From Pochonia chlamydosporia 170 (taxonomy: Eukaryota; Ascomycota; Sordariomycetes; Hypocreales; Clavicipitaceae): DNA of 64,000 nt. The DNA lies in contig NC_035795.1 in assembly GCF_001653235.2 (NCBI RefSeq), positions 1,798,001 to 1,862,000 of the forward strand. The letters run 5' to 3'. Below, in pieces: positions 34,041-45,179 of this stretch; position 1 is the first letter of the stretch; every line of letters begins with the position of its first letter. The notes beneath the pieces are model-generated. The model saw only the letters and a program-made list of their open reading frames with translations. It made no database searches and was not told the DNA's origin. A program made the position numbers and the translations under genes.

Positions 34041-34775
34041 GAAGCTGTATATATGATAGATGGTGTGAGAGGTAGCCTCTAATATCCGGGTTGAATGGAA
34101 TGGAAGGCTGGATGAGCAGGTTTAATGGGATATGTTGTAATGCCTATTTTCTTATTTTCCGTTAATAACCCTTGGCCAAGTTCACACTCAAAAGGCACCA
34201 TGTCTGTGCCATTTTGTGCATTCTCTTTTGCGAAGTCTCCCCCAAAATACAGGCTATTGAGGAAAATATCGAACACCGCTCAAAACTTCAGAGGCTGAAA
34301 ACATGCAGGCAGGCTAGACACAATTATTGATAAATTTTTGCAAAGCAAACCAAGCAATATGAAAACACACACACGCACACACACACACACAAATAAGTTT
34401 GCAGATCTAGATGTATGGTGGTCTAGGGTAGCATTGGCCGCTTGAAGTGTCCTCATCGGCCATTGTTCTGGTTCCGAACAACCGTTGAGCCTCGGATGCC
34501 CCTGTGGCGCGCGGCCTGTCAACGGTTAGTCCCTCGTGACACTGACATCACTTCTCTCGCGCCTCATTTGATCACCAAATCACCAAATCGTGCGCCTCCC
34601 ACATTCCCGGACCGCGGACAACCGGGCCTCAGCGGTCTTTGGACTTATTGCGCTGGTGATACACTCACTATCCCGTAAATTTACCTCTTCCCAGCTTAAC
34701 CGATCCTCCTCCATGGTATATTTCTGCTGCGCCGCGCCCCTGTGAGCTCGATCAACAGGAATACGCTCTCCAACG
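34041..34775. other. Intergenic cupredoxin gene / AFG1
   Basis: Tandem arrangement on the plus strand. Holds the cupredoxin 3' flank, a CA dinucleotide tract and the AFG1 promoter. No gene supported. Confidence 0.5.
34364..34390. repeat. CA microsatellite
   Basis: (AC)n tract with one interrupting G, about 27 bp. Confidence 0.9.
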
Positions 34776-36540
34776 ATGCGACGTGGCGGTGCGACAAAGC
34801 TTGCTGCACGCCAAGTGCGAAATGGGTTCCACGGTTCTCGCAACATGCGGCTCGCCAAGCAATATAGTCATTGCGCACGACAAAATAGCTCTCGACCGAT
34901 CGCGAGGAAATACATCCCTGCATGCCACGCCGCGTTTCCACCGCGACTCTTAATGTTTCGAACGGCGGCGACCGTTGTAGATGGCCAGCTTTACAGCGGC
35001 GGCCCTTTGGCAGAGTATGATAGACGAGTCGACAATGGTCTTTTGCGCAATGACGAGCATCAGCGAGGTGAGAGTTAATCCATAGATGGGGACATAGGAC
35101 CTGTACTTTCATATGGCTTTGCTAACAGCCACTGGGGATTAAGGCATCATTGAGAGTCTACAGCATTTACACAACGAATTGCGCAAGTACGACGCCCCAG
35201 AGGTCGTCCACCCGGATGTCGAGTCCCTGAAACCAGCCAAGAAGTCGGTGTTTTCGTCAATATTCGGCACGAGCAACAAGGCGCAATCTCGCATTGGCGA
35301 TATCCCCGAGAACTTACCTCGCGGCCTATACTTGTACGGCGATGTTGGCAGCGGCAAGACCATGTTGATGGACCTGTTCTACGACACTCTACCACATTCT
35401 GTCAAGACCAAGACGAGAATCCACTTCCACAACTTCATGCAAGACGTACACAAGAGACTACACAGGTTGAAGATGGAGCACGGAAGTGACGTGGATGGTG
35501 TGCCTTTTGTCGCGGCCGATATCGCAGACCGTGGAAACGTACTGTGCTTTGACGAATTTCAGTGCACCGATGTCGCGGATGCCATGATTCTGCGAAGGTT
35601 GGCGACTCACCCTTACCTTTCCAAAGCTGGCTTTACTTTTCTCTCTTAAGTCAAAATCTAACCGTCAAACAGATTGCTAGAGTGCCTCATGTCGCACGGC
35701 GTTGTTCTCGTCACGACATCCAACCGCCACCCGGATGACTTATACAAGAACGGAATCCAACGAGAGTCCTTCATCCCCGCGATCAACCTCCTCAAGAACA
35801 GGCTCCACGTCATCAACCTCGACTCCCCCACAGACTACCGAAAAATCCCACGGCCGCCCTCAGGAGTCTACCACACGCCGCTCGACGACCACGCCAACTC
35901 CCACGCCGAGAAGTGGTTCGGCTTCCTCGGAAACACAGAAGACAACCCACCGCACCCAGAGGTCCAAAAAGTCTGGGGCCGTGAAATCTACGTCCCACGC
36001 GTCAGCGGCCGCTGCGCCTGGTTCACATTCGACGAACTGATACGGCAGCCGAAATCCGCAGCCGACTACCTCGAGCTGGTACGAGCCTACGACGCCTTCA
36101 TCGTGACAGACGTGCCGGGCATGACGATCCGCGAGCGCGACCTAGCCCGTCGCTTCATCACCTTCATCGACGCCGTCTACGAGGGGAACGCGAAACTGGT
36201 CCTCACGACGGAGAAACCGCTAACAGAGCTCTTCGTTTCGCGGGACGAAATCGCAGAGCATCTGCTGCAGGGCAATCCCAAGGAGGAAAAGGACCAGATC
36301 AGGTCCACTGTCAAGGAGCTGATGGAGAGCGTGGACGAACAGGCCGAACAGCTCAAGAGCTCAAATCTTTTTGCGGGCGAAGAAGAAGCATTCGCGTTTG
36401 CGCGTGCCCTCAGCCGGCTGAAGCACATGGAGAGCAAGGAATGGGTCGAGCGAGGCATGGGCCTAGAGGAACAGGGCGGCAAGAAAGATAGAGATAGCTG
36501 GACTAAGACGAGGAGTCGGCAAATGGAGGACTCGATGTAA
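34776..36540 (+). CDS. AFG1: Mitochondrial AAA ATPase of the AFG1/LACE1 family
   Basis: Three exons: 34776-35067, 35144-35597 and 35673-36540, 537 aa. The N-terminus is rich in Arg, Ala and Ser without acids ([17 protein letters not shown]), a probable mitochondrial targeting sequence. The family signature [15 protein letters not shown] is followed by Walker A GDVGSGKT at about 163-170, [15 protein letters not shown], Walker B VLCFDEFQ at about 230-237 and [22 protein letters not shown]. The protein takes part in turnover of respiratory-chain subunits in yeast and man. The second intron starts GTTGGC, an unusual donor, but the joined reading ([16 protein letters not shown]) is exactly the conserved sequence. 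Confidence 0.93.
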
Positions 36541-39500
36541 GAGAAGCGTGTACATGGCTCCTGTGTATACGCGCGGTGGATGTGAGGTTTTCTGTGCTTG
36601 TCGATATACCCCGGAGATAAGAGGTTACTCTGGATCTGGTCGATTTGGGTGGCGGTTTGCTTTTTACTGGCATGGCAATTGAATATGAGATTTCATATAA
36701 AAGTCTACATACATAGATGCATAGACATACGCTTCACGACTTATATTTTGGCCGCTGGTGTGTGCGCGCTGATTTTGTATGGACTCGTGGACTTGATGAC
36801 GTGGCTCGTTTTTACGCCTCTATTGCTACTGCAGTCTGGATCGGACATTGTTGGTATAATTCATGTGGCGATGTTTTAAGTCGTCACAGTTGGAAGGCGA
36901 CTGTGTTTTACACGATATCTAGGCACAATTTATATACCCTGCGAAAATAACGCTTCTAACTTATCTTAGCCAAGACCTTTTCACGCAGTATCCGCCACAA
37001 TATATAAACATCTGGACGCACAAATTGACGACGCTCGACCCGAAGAATATGGCGTTTAAGAGTACAATGAACTGGCGCAACGAATGCTTCCCCTCGCTGA
37101 TACAGCGTTTTGTAAGTTATTCACGTGTAGCAAGTTCATTTAAATTCTCTCAATAGACGATTTTGGTGCTTCCTATCAATTTCACACCATGTATCCTCTG
37201 ATAAGGCACTTTTGTCGCGACATCCAACACTAGATATTAGTAGGATGTCCAGGTTCGGGGGTCGATGGATGCGGAACGACCTTTCCCGACGCACATTTGC
37301 GTTGTCATTGCATTAGTACCCTGTCGTCCCATCTCAGTGGGCACATCTTCATGTCTGTAAAGTGCGGATCAAGTCTTTTCACAATGGAGCCCTGTTTCCA
37401 GAACTTTCCGACTTTTTGCTGTGATGGCACAACTGCAAAGGACCTAAAGAGGAAGCTGACGGACCTAGAACCGGAGCAATATGGATGCTGGCGCAGTCGA
37501 GCTTGAAGAGTCACAATTCTAGACCTTGACGTTCTGTCGGCGGTTTCTGTTTCTCTTTCATTTCATTTCATCTCATAATCTTAATGTTTCTTCAGTGGCA
37601 AGATCGACGCTGGGAACAAGGTTTGTCGAAACACGAAGGAAATTGAGCTGGGCAGATTTCGAGACTCGAAACATGAAAATAGCCTCGGCTGGCCCCGGAT
37701 GTGCACCCCGATCCATGAGACGGTCATAAAGATCCAGTCTAAGGCGTTTAAAATAGGTCAATTATGGTGTTGAATGAATGATAGCTTCCGAGGAGAGTAG
37801 ATAAGCGGAAAATGTTCTGCATCCGCCTCCGCCTCTGCCTCCGCTTCTGCGTGCTGTGGGATACATGGCCTAAAAAAAAGACGCAATGAGGCAAGCATTC
37901 GAGAAGGAATGGTCATCCCTGTGATAAATTTAGTGCCAGCGAGGAGAGAGAAATGTCACAATTTAGACAAAGACCAACGATGGTGCGCGTTTCATAGCCC
38001 TGTCTAGCCTGGTGACGGTCTGTTCGCCCTTGCAAACATTGCGTAGTGTGGCTTGCCCCACGATTGGAAGCTTCAAAGAAACGACGATTGGTTTTAGCGG
38101 ACCATCGTTCTGGTAGACAACAGACTGATGAACCCATCGTGGACCTGTGCAGTACAGTACTGACTATCCGAGTGTTCAGAGTGCAGAGCGTTTGATTCGT
38201 CATGCCATGTACAGGATCATTTGAGCATGAAGTCGTGGTGCAAGGGCGACTGCCACCTGCATTTGAAATAAAGTCATTGTCTCATGCGTCCGTGAGAGAC
38301 ATTGGTCCCGCCATGGGCAATATTCGGGAGCGCCTTTGTCTGGACTAGCCAGCCTTCTCCCTGCCCATCAAGGAGCAGCTCAGTTGAAATTCATTGCATC
38401 AATGTCGATGCCCTGGTAGCGATGCTGGTTGAGCGGCATCCTGGCAACGCGACCTCGTCAGCCAGTTTCCCACGCTGGTCAGCCATGCAGACAATAAACG
38501 CAATGCTGTAGAGCCAACCGAACCAGGTGTGATGCGGATTGTCGAATTTTTCTTCCCCATTTGATACGAGGTCTCCGCCGACAAAACAGGTCTGGTTTGT
38601 TTTGCTGGCTGATGGCAGCTTCGGACTGGAGAGGTCAACCAACTGGTGCATATCCACGCGCGTGGCTTACAGCACAATACATCAAGGTTCAAAGACTTGA
38701 ACAAGACGGAAAAGGAAATGGTCTGACAACGGCATGTGCCGAATATACTATTGACCAGGACAAACCAACAATGACGAGATGTCGGAGTTTTCATCAACAA
38801 GCTCCATTGCTCTGATTCCAGGGGCAGCTTATGCGTGCAGGCCGCAGGTTCCCGAGGACTCCTCCGTACTCCGTACTGCACAAAGAAGGGTTCTCGTGAT
38901 TAAGGGCCACGGAAGTATCGACATTAGCACGGCTGTTATATGACAGGATCATAGCGTTCCCGCTTTTCAAAAGACACCGATGGCATGGTAACTCGCAAAG
39001 CCACGGCCAGGGAGGGCGAACAAGCTAAGTAGAAAAGACGTGCAAGAAGGGCAGCGGATATTGGCTAGGATCGATTATGGGACGGATGGAACTAGACAAT
39101 GATGCAAAGGACGAGCTCGAGTTCTCAAGTGCTGAAAGATTTGGACTGGGACCCAACATTGAAGTCTGGCGTGCTTGTGCGGAGTATTTCGCGCCAAGAC
39201 GAAGGGCTGCAGGGCGGGAAAGAGCAATTGCAGTTCCTGGCTAGCAATCTCGTTTGTAGCAATCACAATGAGTGGACCAATCAAAACCCCTTGCCCCTGG
39301 CCGTGCTGGGAAAAGCGTGAATGGGTCCCTGCTGTACCCCTGCAAGTCAACCCTCGATCCCTGGAGGTCTATTCTGGAGGAGCAGACTGAGCAATAGCAT
39401 GCCTGTTTTCTGACGACGCCGCTTTAACATTTGTTCTTAATGAATGTCGATCTCCTGGATTATTAAAATTGCACAATTACAGAGTGATGGGAGATGGCCA

Positions 39501-41065
39501 ATGGCACTGATGTGCATGAGAGTTGTGCACGATACATTAGGTTATGTTTAAAAAGGCGTGACCAGCTCAGACGCCAACATGCACCCATTTTGTGTGATTG
39601 TTGGGTGAGCGTCCTATTGTTGCGGCGTAGACGTTATCTGTTCTTGCAGAGGCGCTGAATAAGTCGCGAAACTACCAGACTCAAGTACTTGAGCATCAAT
39701 GGTGATTCTATCGGAAACACTCCAAGTTGCCAAACCCAATGTTGTGGTGCCACCCGCCACTGTCACAGCCGTCAGCAAAGATGTTGGGCGTCGTCCGGAC
39801 AGAACATCAATGTGGACATGCGAGGCACAATAATGCACGGGATAGGTAGTAAAGGTCTGGTGTGCATAAATAATCACCTCACAATGCGATGTCTCTCTGG
39901 ACTCAGACTGTCCAGCAGCAAACAGGTCAGCGATGTGTTCAATGTTTCCCTCCATCCATTGCACCAGGCTAGAGACGCTATTTCATTTCGGGGCAAGTCA
40001 GGGACAAAGACTCAGCCATGACGCCGTTGGCGGCCAGCTCTCTAGAGCGGCCATGCTTCCAAGCCAAAAGCGGTCATGATCGTCCAAAGTTCCCCCTGTG
40101 CCTTATTCAACATTCAACCTGCCCCCCTTGGGCTTGCAGGACATCCGCGCATCTGAACCTTGAATGTGTAGGCAACCAACTTCACAGTGGGAGTGCTCCA
40201 GCTGGGCTGCTTGTCAGACAAGCCCAGCTTGAGACCAGACCACCCACCCGGCAACCACAGATGAAGTGTCTGGCTGCTTGGGCACCCCGGATGCACTGGG
40301 TGGTGTCAAGTCTGGTGCTGTTGTGTAAGACGGCCAGCTGCAGGTCTTGCCCGAATTCCCTTTTCTGGGCTGCAGTGCGGGCGGGCGTTGCCTGACAGAC
40401 CAGACCAGACGCTTGACCATCCCGCATTGCGTTTGATTTGATTTCAATGTTCCCCTTCCTCGTCTCCTCCACCTCCACCTCCATCTCGCCTCGCCTCGCC
40501 TCGTCTCGTCTCACACAACCTCAATCACTTCCACACAATTGCTCTGATTTCGCATCATTGCGCATGTGTGCGATAGTTTCTTGAGCGTCTGCTGTTGCTG
40601 AGCTTCGGCCCGCTCGTTCCATTCTTTACTGCCTTTGCAAGCCAGTCCACTCTCTTCACAATCTTTACACCAGACACTTGCGAATCCTCGCTAACGGCTG
40701 ACCTCCGCTTGACTGCGAACGGGACACGACACCGGCGACCTGTTGAACGTCGCAACTTGTCCGCATCAATCAACCATCCCATCCTTTTGGCACCTGGTCC
40801 AACTATTTTCTTTCCTTTATTGTTTCGATAACTTTAACTCAGATTCATCTGAGACATTGCACCTCTGCTCAATCACAACGCGCTCGTGGATCGATAGTTT
40901 GCCGGCACATTCTTGTCTCCCTCGGATTCCGTCGCCCTGACATTCCAGTCACTCAACCTACCAGCCGCCACCCGGCTCTAGATCAAATATATGCACTCGG
41001 CTGGGAACAGACACGCTATACTTTCCAAGACCGCATTTTGAATCTCAACTCCTACTTCGCACAAG
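36541..41065. other. Gene-poor interval
   Basis: About 4.5 kb. Contains TACTCCGTA at 38867-38875. One minus-strand frame, 39614-39955, has an ordered look (SHCEVIIYAHQTFTTYPVH...) but no known domain. The last several hundred bases are C/T-rich and are probably the 5' leader and promoter of the SH3 gene. No gene firmly supported. Confidence 0.4.
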
Positions 41066-43096
41066 ATGCCTCACTCACATCATCGGCATCAACACGCGAG
41101 GCGTGACATCTGGGACGATATGGACGACTGGTTTCATAACCCATTTGGCGACAATAACAAGGACAAGACCAATACTCAGAGGGACACAGATGGAGGTAAA
41201 TAATAACATTGAAAACTCGCGCTAATGACCTGGACAAGCCAATGCGTATCTGCTTGTACCAAGATCATTAGAGTGATGGTGCATAAAGTACAGACAGAAA
41301 GCTGACGCAAAACCACAGGCAATGGCCCGACTCTCGTTCGCACCGTGTATAAGACCATGGCACCGACTTTTGATGGCCCCGTTGCTGGCTACTCAACAAT
41401 GAATAAAGACCCTAACCCGGAGCCAACTGACGCCCCAAGCCCGACCAAGAAGCCGGAACCTAAGCCTACGCCCAAAGAAAGTACTACGATCCCGACAATC
41501 ATTCGCAAGCCTAACTCGAGCTCGTCTACCGAAAGCGTTCTTGTCAAAGCAACCGGAAAGCCTACCATGTCACAAAGCGTCGATTTCGGCAATGACATCA
41601 CTTCGACGCCCACCCTGAACCTCGCCACTAGCACACCAACGACGGATTCCAATACCGCCAAAGATAGCAGCGGTGATGGTACCAGCGCCGGAGCAAAGGC
41701 AGGCATTGCCTTCGGTGTGCTGGGAGGTGTCTTTATTGTCGGACTAGTGGCCTTCCTCCTGTTCAATCGCCGTCGCAGAAAGGCTGCCGAGCAACGCGAA
41801 GCGGACAACGAGAAGTCGCACGGAAACGCCAACCCATTCGACACCATGACTATTCGCAGCGACCCTCACGCACCCCGTATCAGTTTGCGACCTGTGACTC
41901 AGTTTCTTCCCAACTGGAACATGGACAAGCGCGGGAGCAAAGGTGCTGGTCTTGCATTGAACTCTGCAGCCGCGGCCGGAGCAAACAGCCAGCAGCACAA
42001 TGGCATGTGGGAGCGTCCATCAACCAGCCAAAGCAGTCACCCAGCCAATCCATTTGGAAACCAGGCCGAGCGCGTTCCCGAACCCACCATTGAGGAACAC
42101 AATTCTGTTCCTCCCAGTGACCCGTTCACTGCTAATGGACCTGCAATTGCAGCTGGAGCTGTTGGCGCGGCTGCCGGAGCTGCGGCTGGCGCAGGAGCCG
42201 TTGGTCTAACACGAAAAACGTCGATGCGTAACAACGCGCAAAAGAATCTTGACCTTACCGTTCCTCCAGCGCTCGGCCCAACTCCTCCTAGCCCTGCCGG
42301 AACCGAATTCAGCGTGTCTTCTGTCACCCCAGGCGCCCCAATGCCTCCATCTAACGGCGCGGCAGCAATTGCGGCAGCTGGTGGTCCAGCAAATTCAAAT
42401 GTGCACAGGGTTCAGCTCGACTTCAAGCCTTCTTTGGATGATGAGATGGAATTGAGGGCTGGGGACCTTGTTCGCCTCCTTCACGAGTATGACGATGGCT
42501 GGGCTCTTGTTATCCGCCTGGATCGCTCTCAACAAGGCGTCGTTCCTCGAACTTGCTTGTCAACCCGACCAGTGAAACCAAGGGCTCCCCAAGGAGGACC
42601 ACGACCTGGACCCCCAGTCAACCCTAATGGCCAGTATCCCAGAGGTCCAAATCAACCTCACGGCCCTGGACAACGACCAATGACTCCTCAGGGCCGACCG
42701 ATGACCCCGCAAGGCAGACCAATGACCCCTCAAGGACGTCCTATGACCCCCCAGGGCATGCCGCCTCAAGGTCGACCGCGCATGGGTCCGGGCGGCCCTG
42801 GTGGACCTGGTCCTCGACCGATGAGCCCGGCAGGACGCCCTCAGAGTCCTGGACCTCGTTATAATGGGCCACCTTACAATGGAGCACCGGGGCCTCAAGG
42901 ACCCCCAGGACCCCAGGGACCTCCTGTGCATCCGGGATATCCAGGTAGCCGTCCTCAAAGTCCCAGCGGAATGAACCGACCCATGGAACAGCCTGGACCT
43001 GTGAGCACTTCACAGTCGCCGCCATCTTCAAGTCCTCTCAATGGGCCACCAACTGGACCAATTGGCCGGAAACCAGTTCCTGGCCAAGCCTACTAA
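41066..43096 (+). CDS. Single-pass membrane protein with SH3 domain and proline-rich repeats
   Basis: Two exons, 41066-41195 and 41319-43096, 635 aa. The acidic/His-rich N-terminus has no signal peptide. A Thr/Ser/Pro-rich stretch precedes one transmembrane helix at about residues 170-193 (GIAFGVLGGVFIVGLVAFLLF) followed by a stop-transfer RRRRK. The cytoplasmic part has an Ala/Gly-rich tract and an SH3 domain at about 405-461 (VHRVQLDFKPSLDDEMELRA, GDLVRLLHEYDDGWALVIRL, GVVPRTCL). The C-terminus is Pro/Gly-rich, with tandem GRPMTPQ units near 495-525 and PGPQGPPGPQGPP collagen-like runs. The layout resembles fungal Fus1-like or Sho1-like SH3 membrane proteins in which the SH3 domain recruits signalling or actin-regulating partners. 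That role is inference. Confidence 0.87.
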
Positions 43097-44447
43097 GGCG
43101 CATTGGCCTTGATCTAATCTGTGGCAACTTCAGCGCTGCGATTATGCAATCTTGCTTTGGGAGTCGAGAGGTTTAGGAATACAAAAAGGGAATGGCGTTT
43201 TGAGAAAGGGGTGTCTAGCTGAACGCTACACCACTCCGACTTGTTTATTTTTTTTTTTTTTTGGCATGACGGCGACAAGATTATTGGGAATTCAAAAACC
43301 CAAACCAAAAGCCTCAATATTCTTCGATGTTGTTGATTTTTACCTGCATTTGCTTCGTTTTCTTATTCCTTTCTCTCTTTCATCTTGCCTGGTTTCTTTC
43401 CGGCCTAAATATTGGCAACTGAATTCTTCCGCTTCTTATTTTTTGCCCCTTTTTGATGTCGATATACTTGTTCACATACGACAGGTGGAGTACCGCCTTG
43501 TCTGTCGCGGATTGTCGTGACCTTTATACTTTTTTCTTTTCTGTTTGGACGATTTCGAGCCATTTTGGCGAGGTTTCTAAAGAGGTTCAACGATGCTAGG
43601 AGGTCAAGGGTGAAGGAAGAGCACCAGCACAAAGATACCTTGCCCGATGACTATGGATGCAGATATGGAGCACGACTCCAACGCAGGCATAGTTTTTGCG
43701 CGAGTGGCTACATTGTATTTATTCTTTTGATCTGGATCGAGCTCTCGTGGGGACAAGGGGACTGGCCGGACTGGCGTTGCTTTCTGGCTGGTTGTAAGTT
43801 GGTTGGTTTGGCGCTGGATGATGACTGGGAGGTAGATGATAGGTACGATTGCAAGGCGGTGAAGATGCCATACGATAGGATTAGGAATGAACGTGAGATA
43901 TTTAAACGTCGTTTCTTGCAATGTGAAGTTGGTGTGACATTGGGTGACCCTGCCCGTAGAAACGCTCATCTGGATCCTAATGCTTGTCTACGCCATCAAC
44001 AATGTCTCCATCAGCAAACACCCGCAGAACCACCCACATGGCATGTTTCATGGCTGGATTTCTAATCACAGGAACTACACCTTCTACAACTGCAGTCCAT
44101 TCCGCACTGCTCCTCTTGCCGTCTGTGCTGCTTCTCGAAACGAACTCAAGCCCGGACCTGCAGAATTTTTGACAGCTCCAACCGTCTGTGCGGATCAAAT
44201 GACTATTGTTCCATGACTAAAATACAACCCTTCCATCTATCTACATTGGCTGGTCAGATTCAACAAACCCCATATACCTTCCGTATAAGTCCTCATGCCT
44301 GCCAAGTTTTCCCACGTGGCAGATGCTGGTATCTGCCAAATTAGTTGGCAGCTACCCCGTATATTCCTGAGTTTGAAAAGAAATAAAAAAGAAACGTGTT
44401 GCCTCCCTTCTTGTATTGCAATACCTACCTTGAAAGATTTAATCGAC
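43097..44447. other. Intergenic SH3 gene / CVNH gene
   Basis: About 1.35 kb with T-rich and pyrimidine-rich tracts (43243-43262). The frame 43517-44065 begins inside this 3' flank and shows no domain. No gene supported. Confidence 0.5.
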
Positions 44448-45059
44448 ATGTTGTTCAAGACGGTACTCTTCATTCTTGGCCTTGCTGCTGCACGGCCAAG
44501 GGACGCGCAGTCCATGCCCGCTGATGAGATTGCAAATCAGGGGACTGAGCCTGTCTTACCGGGAGTGGACTTTTCGAGGGCTCCGTTTGGCGGGAAGTGT
44601 CGACGGATTTCGCTCACGGGGGCTGGGAAGGTGGGAAAGACGACGCTTGAGGGATTGTGTGCGGATGAGAAGGGGAGGGAGTGGGTTACGGGGTTGAATC
44701 TGAATCAGTGTGTTGGGAATAATGCCGGCAAGATGGTTTACAAAGATGGGTGGGTTTTTTGGTTCCCTGAGATGGTGAGATGGGGGTACTAATGGTGTTA
44801 GGGGAAATTTCGACAACGAGTGTCGGCCTTGTATTCTGGATGTGGGCGGTGATGTGGACTTGAAGTGTAATTGTTTGAACGATAAGGGTGTGCCGCAGTA
44901 TACGGTGCTGCGGATGGGGACTAGTGGTATGTGATTTTGTTGATTTTGGTTTGGATGATGCTGACTTTGGTAGCGGATGAGTATGCTGTCAGGCTTGTGG
45001 ATGGGGTGTTTGTTTGTGGTCGGCATAAGGGGACTGCTAGTCCTGCTGACGGGGAGTGA
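44448..45059 (+). CDS. Secreted cyanovirin-N-homology (CVNH)-like protein
   Basis: Three exons: 44448-44749, 44802-44926 and 44974-45059, 170 aa. Signal peptide at about residues 1-15 (MLFKTVLFILGLAAA). The mature part has the CVNH pattern twice: CRRISLTG, LEGLCADEKG, VTGLNLNQCVGNNAGKMVY, then GGNFDNECRPCILD, LKCNCLNDKG and a degenerate third unit. LNLNxCVGNN is the strongest diagnostic. CVNH proteins bind mannose-type glycans, and in filamentous fungi they are small lectins of unclear function. A short secreted version with an extended N-terminus is unusual. The gene is convergent with the TFIIIC subunit gene, 120 bp apart. Confidence 0.72.
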
Positions 45060-45179
45060 GGTACATTTGTGGTGAGAGTAATGGTGACTGGATGTATCAG
45101 GATTGGTAGGAAGATAACTTGCGATATCTATTTGCCAAGTATGTTACATGTGTACTCAAATTCATGTTGTTGAGCTGTG

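Noticed and set aside
34364..34390. CA repeat considered as a Z-DNA regulatory element
   Set aside because: Too short and without position evidence; kept only as a microsatellite.
36598..36879. 93-codon hydrophobic frame after AFG1
   Set aside because: Non-ATG start, lies in the probable AFG1 3' UTR, and hydrophobicity comes from T-rich sequence.
43517..44065. 182-codon plus-strand frame after the SH3 gene
   Set aside because: Starts in the 3' flank, has no coherent fold, and overlaps an opposite frame.
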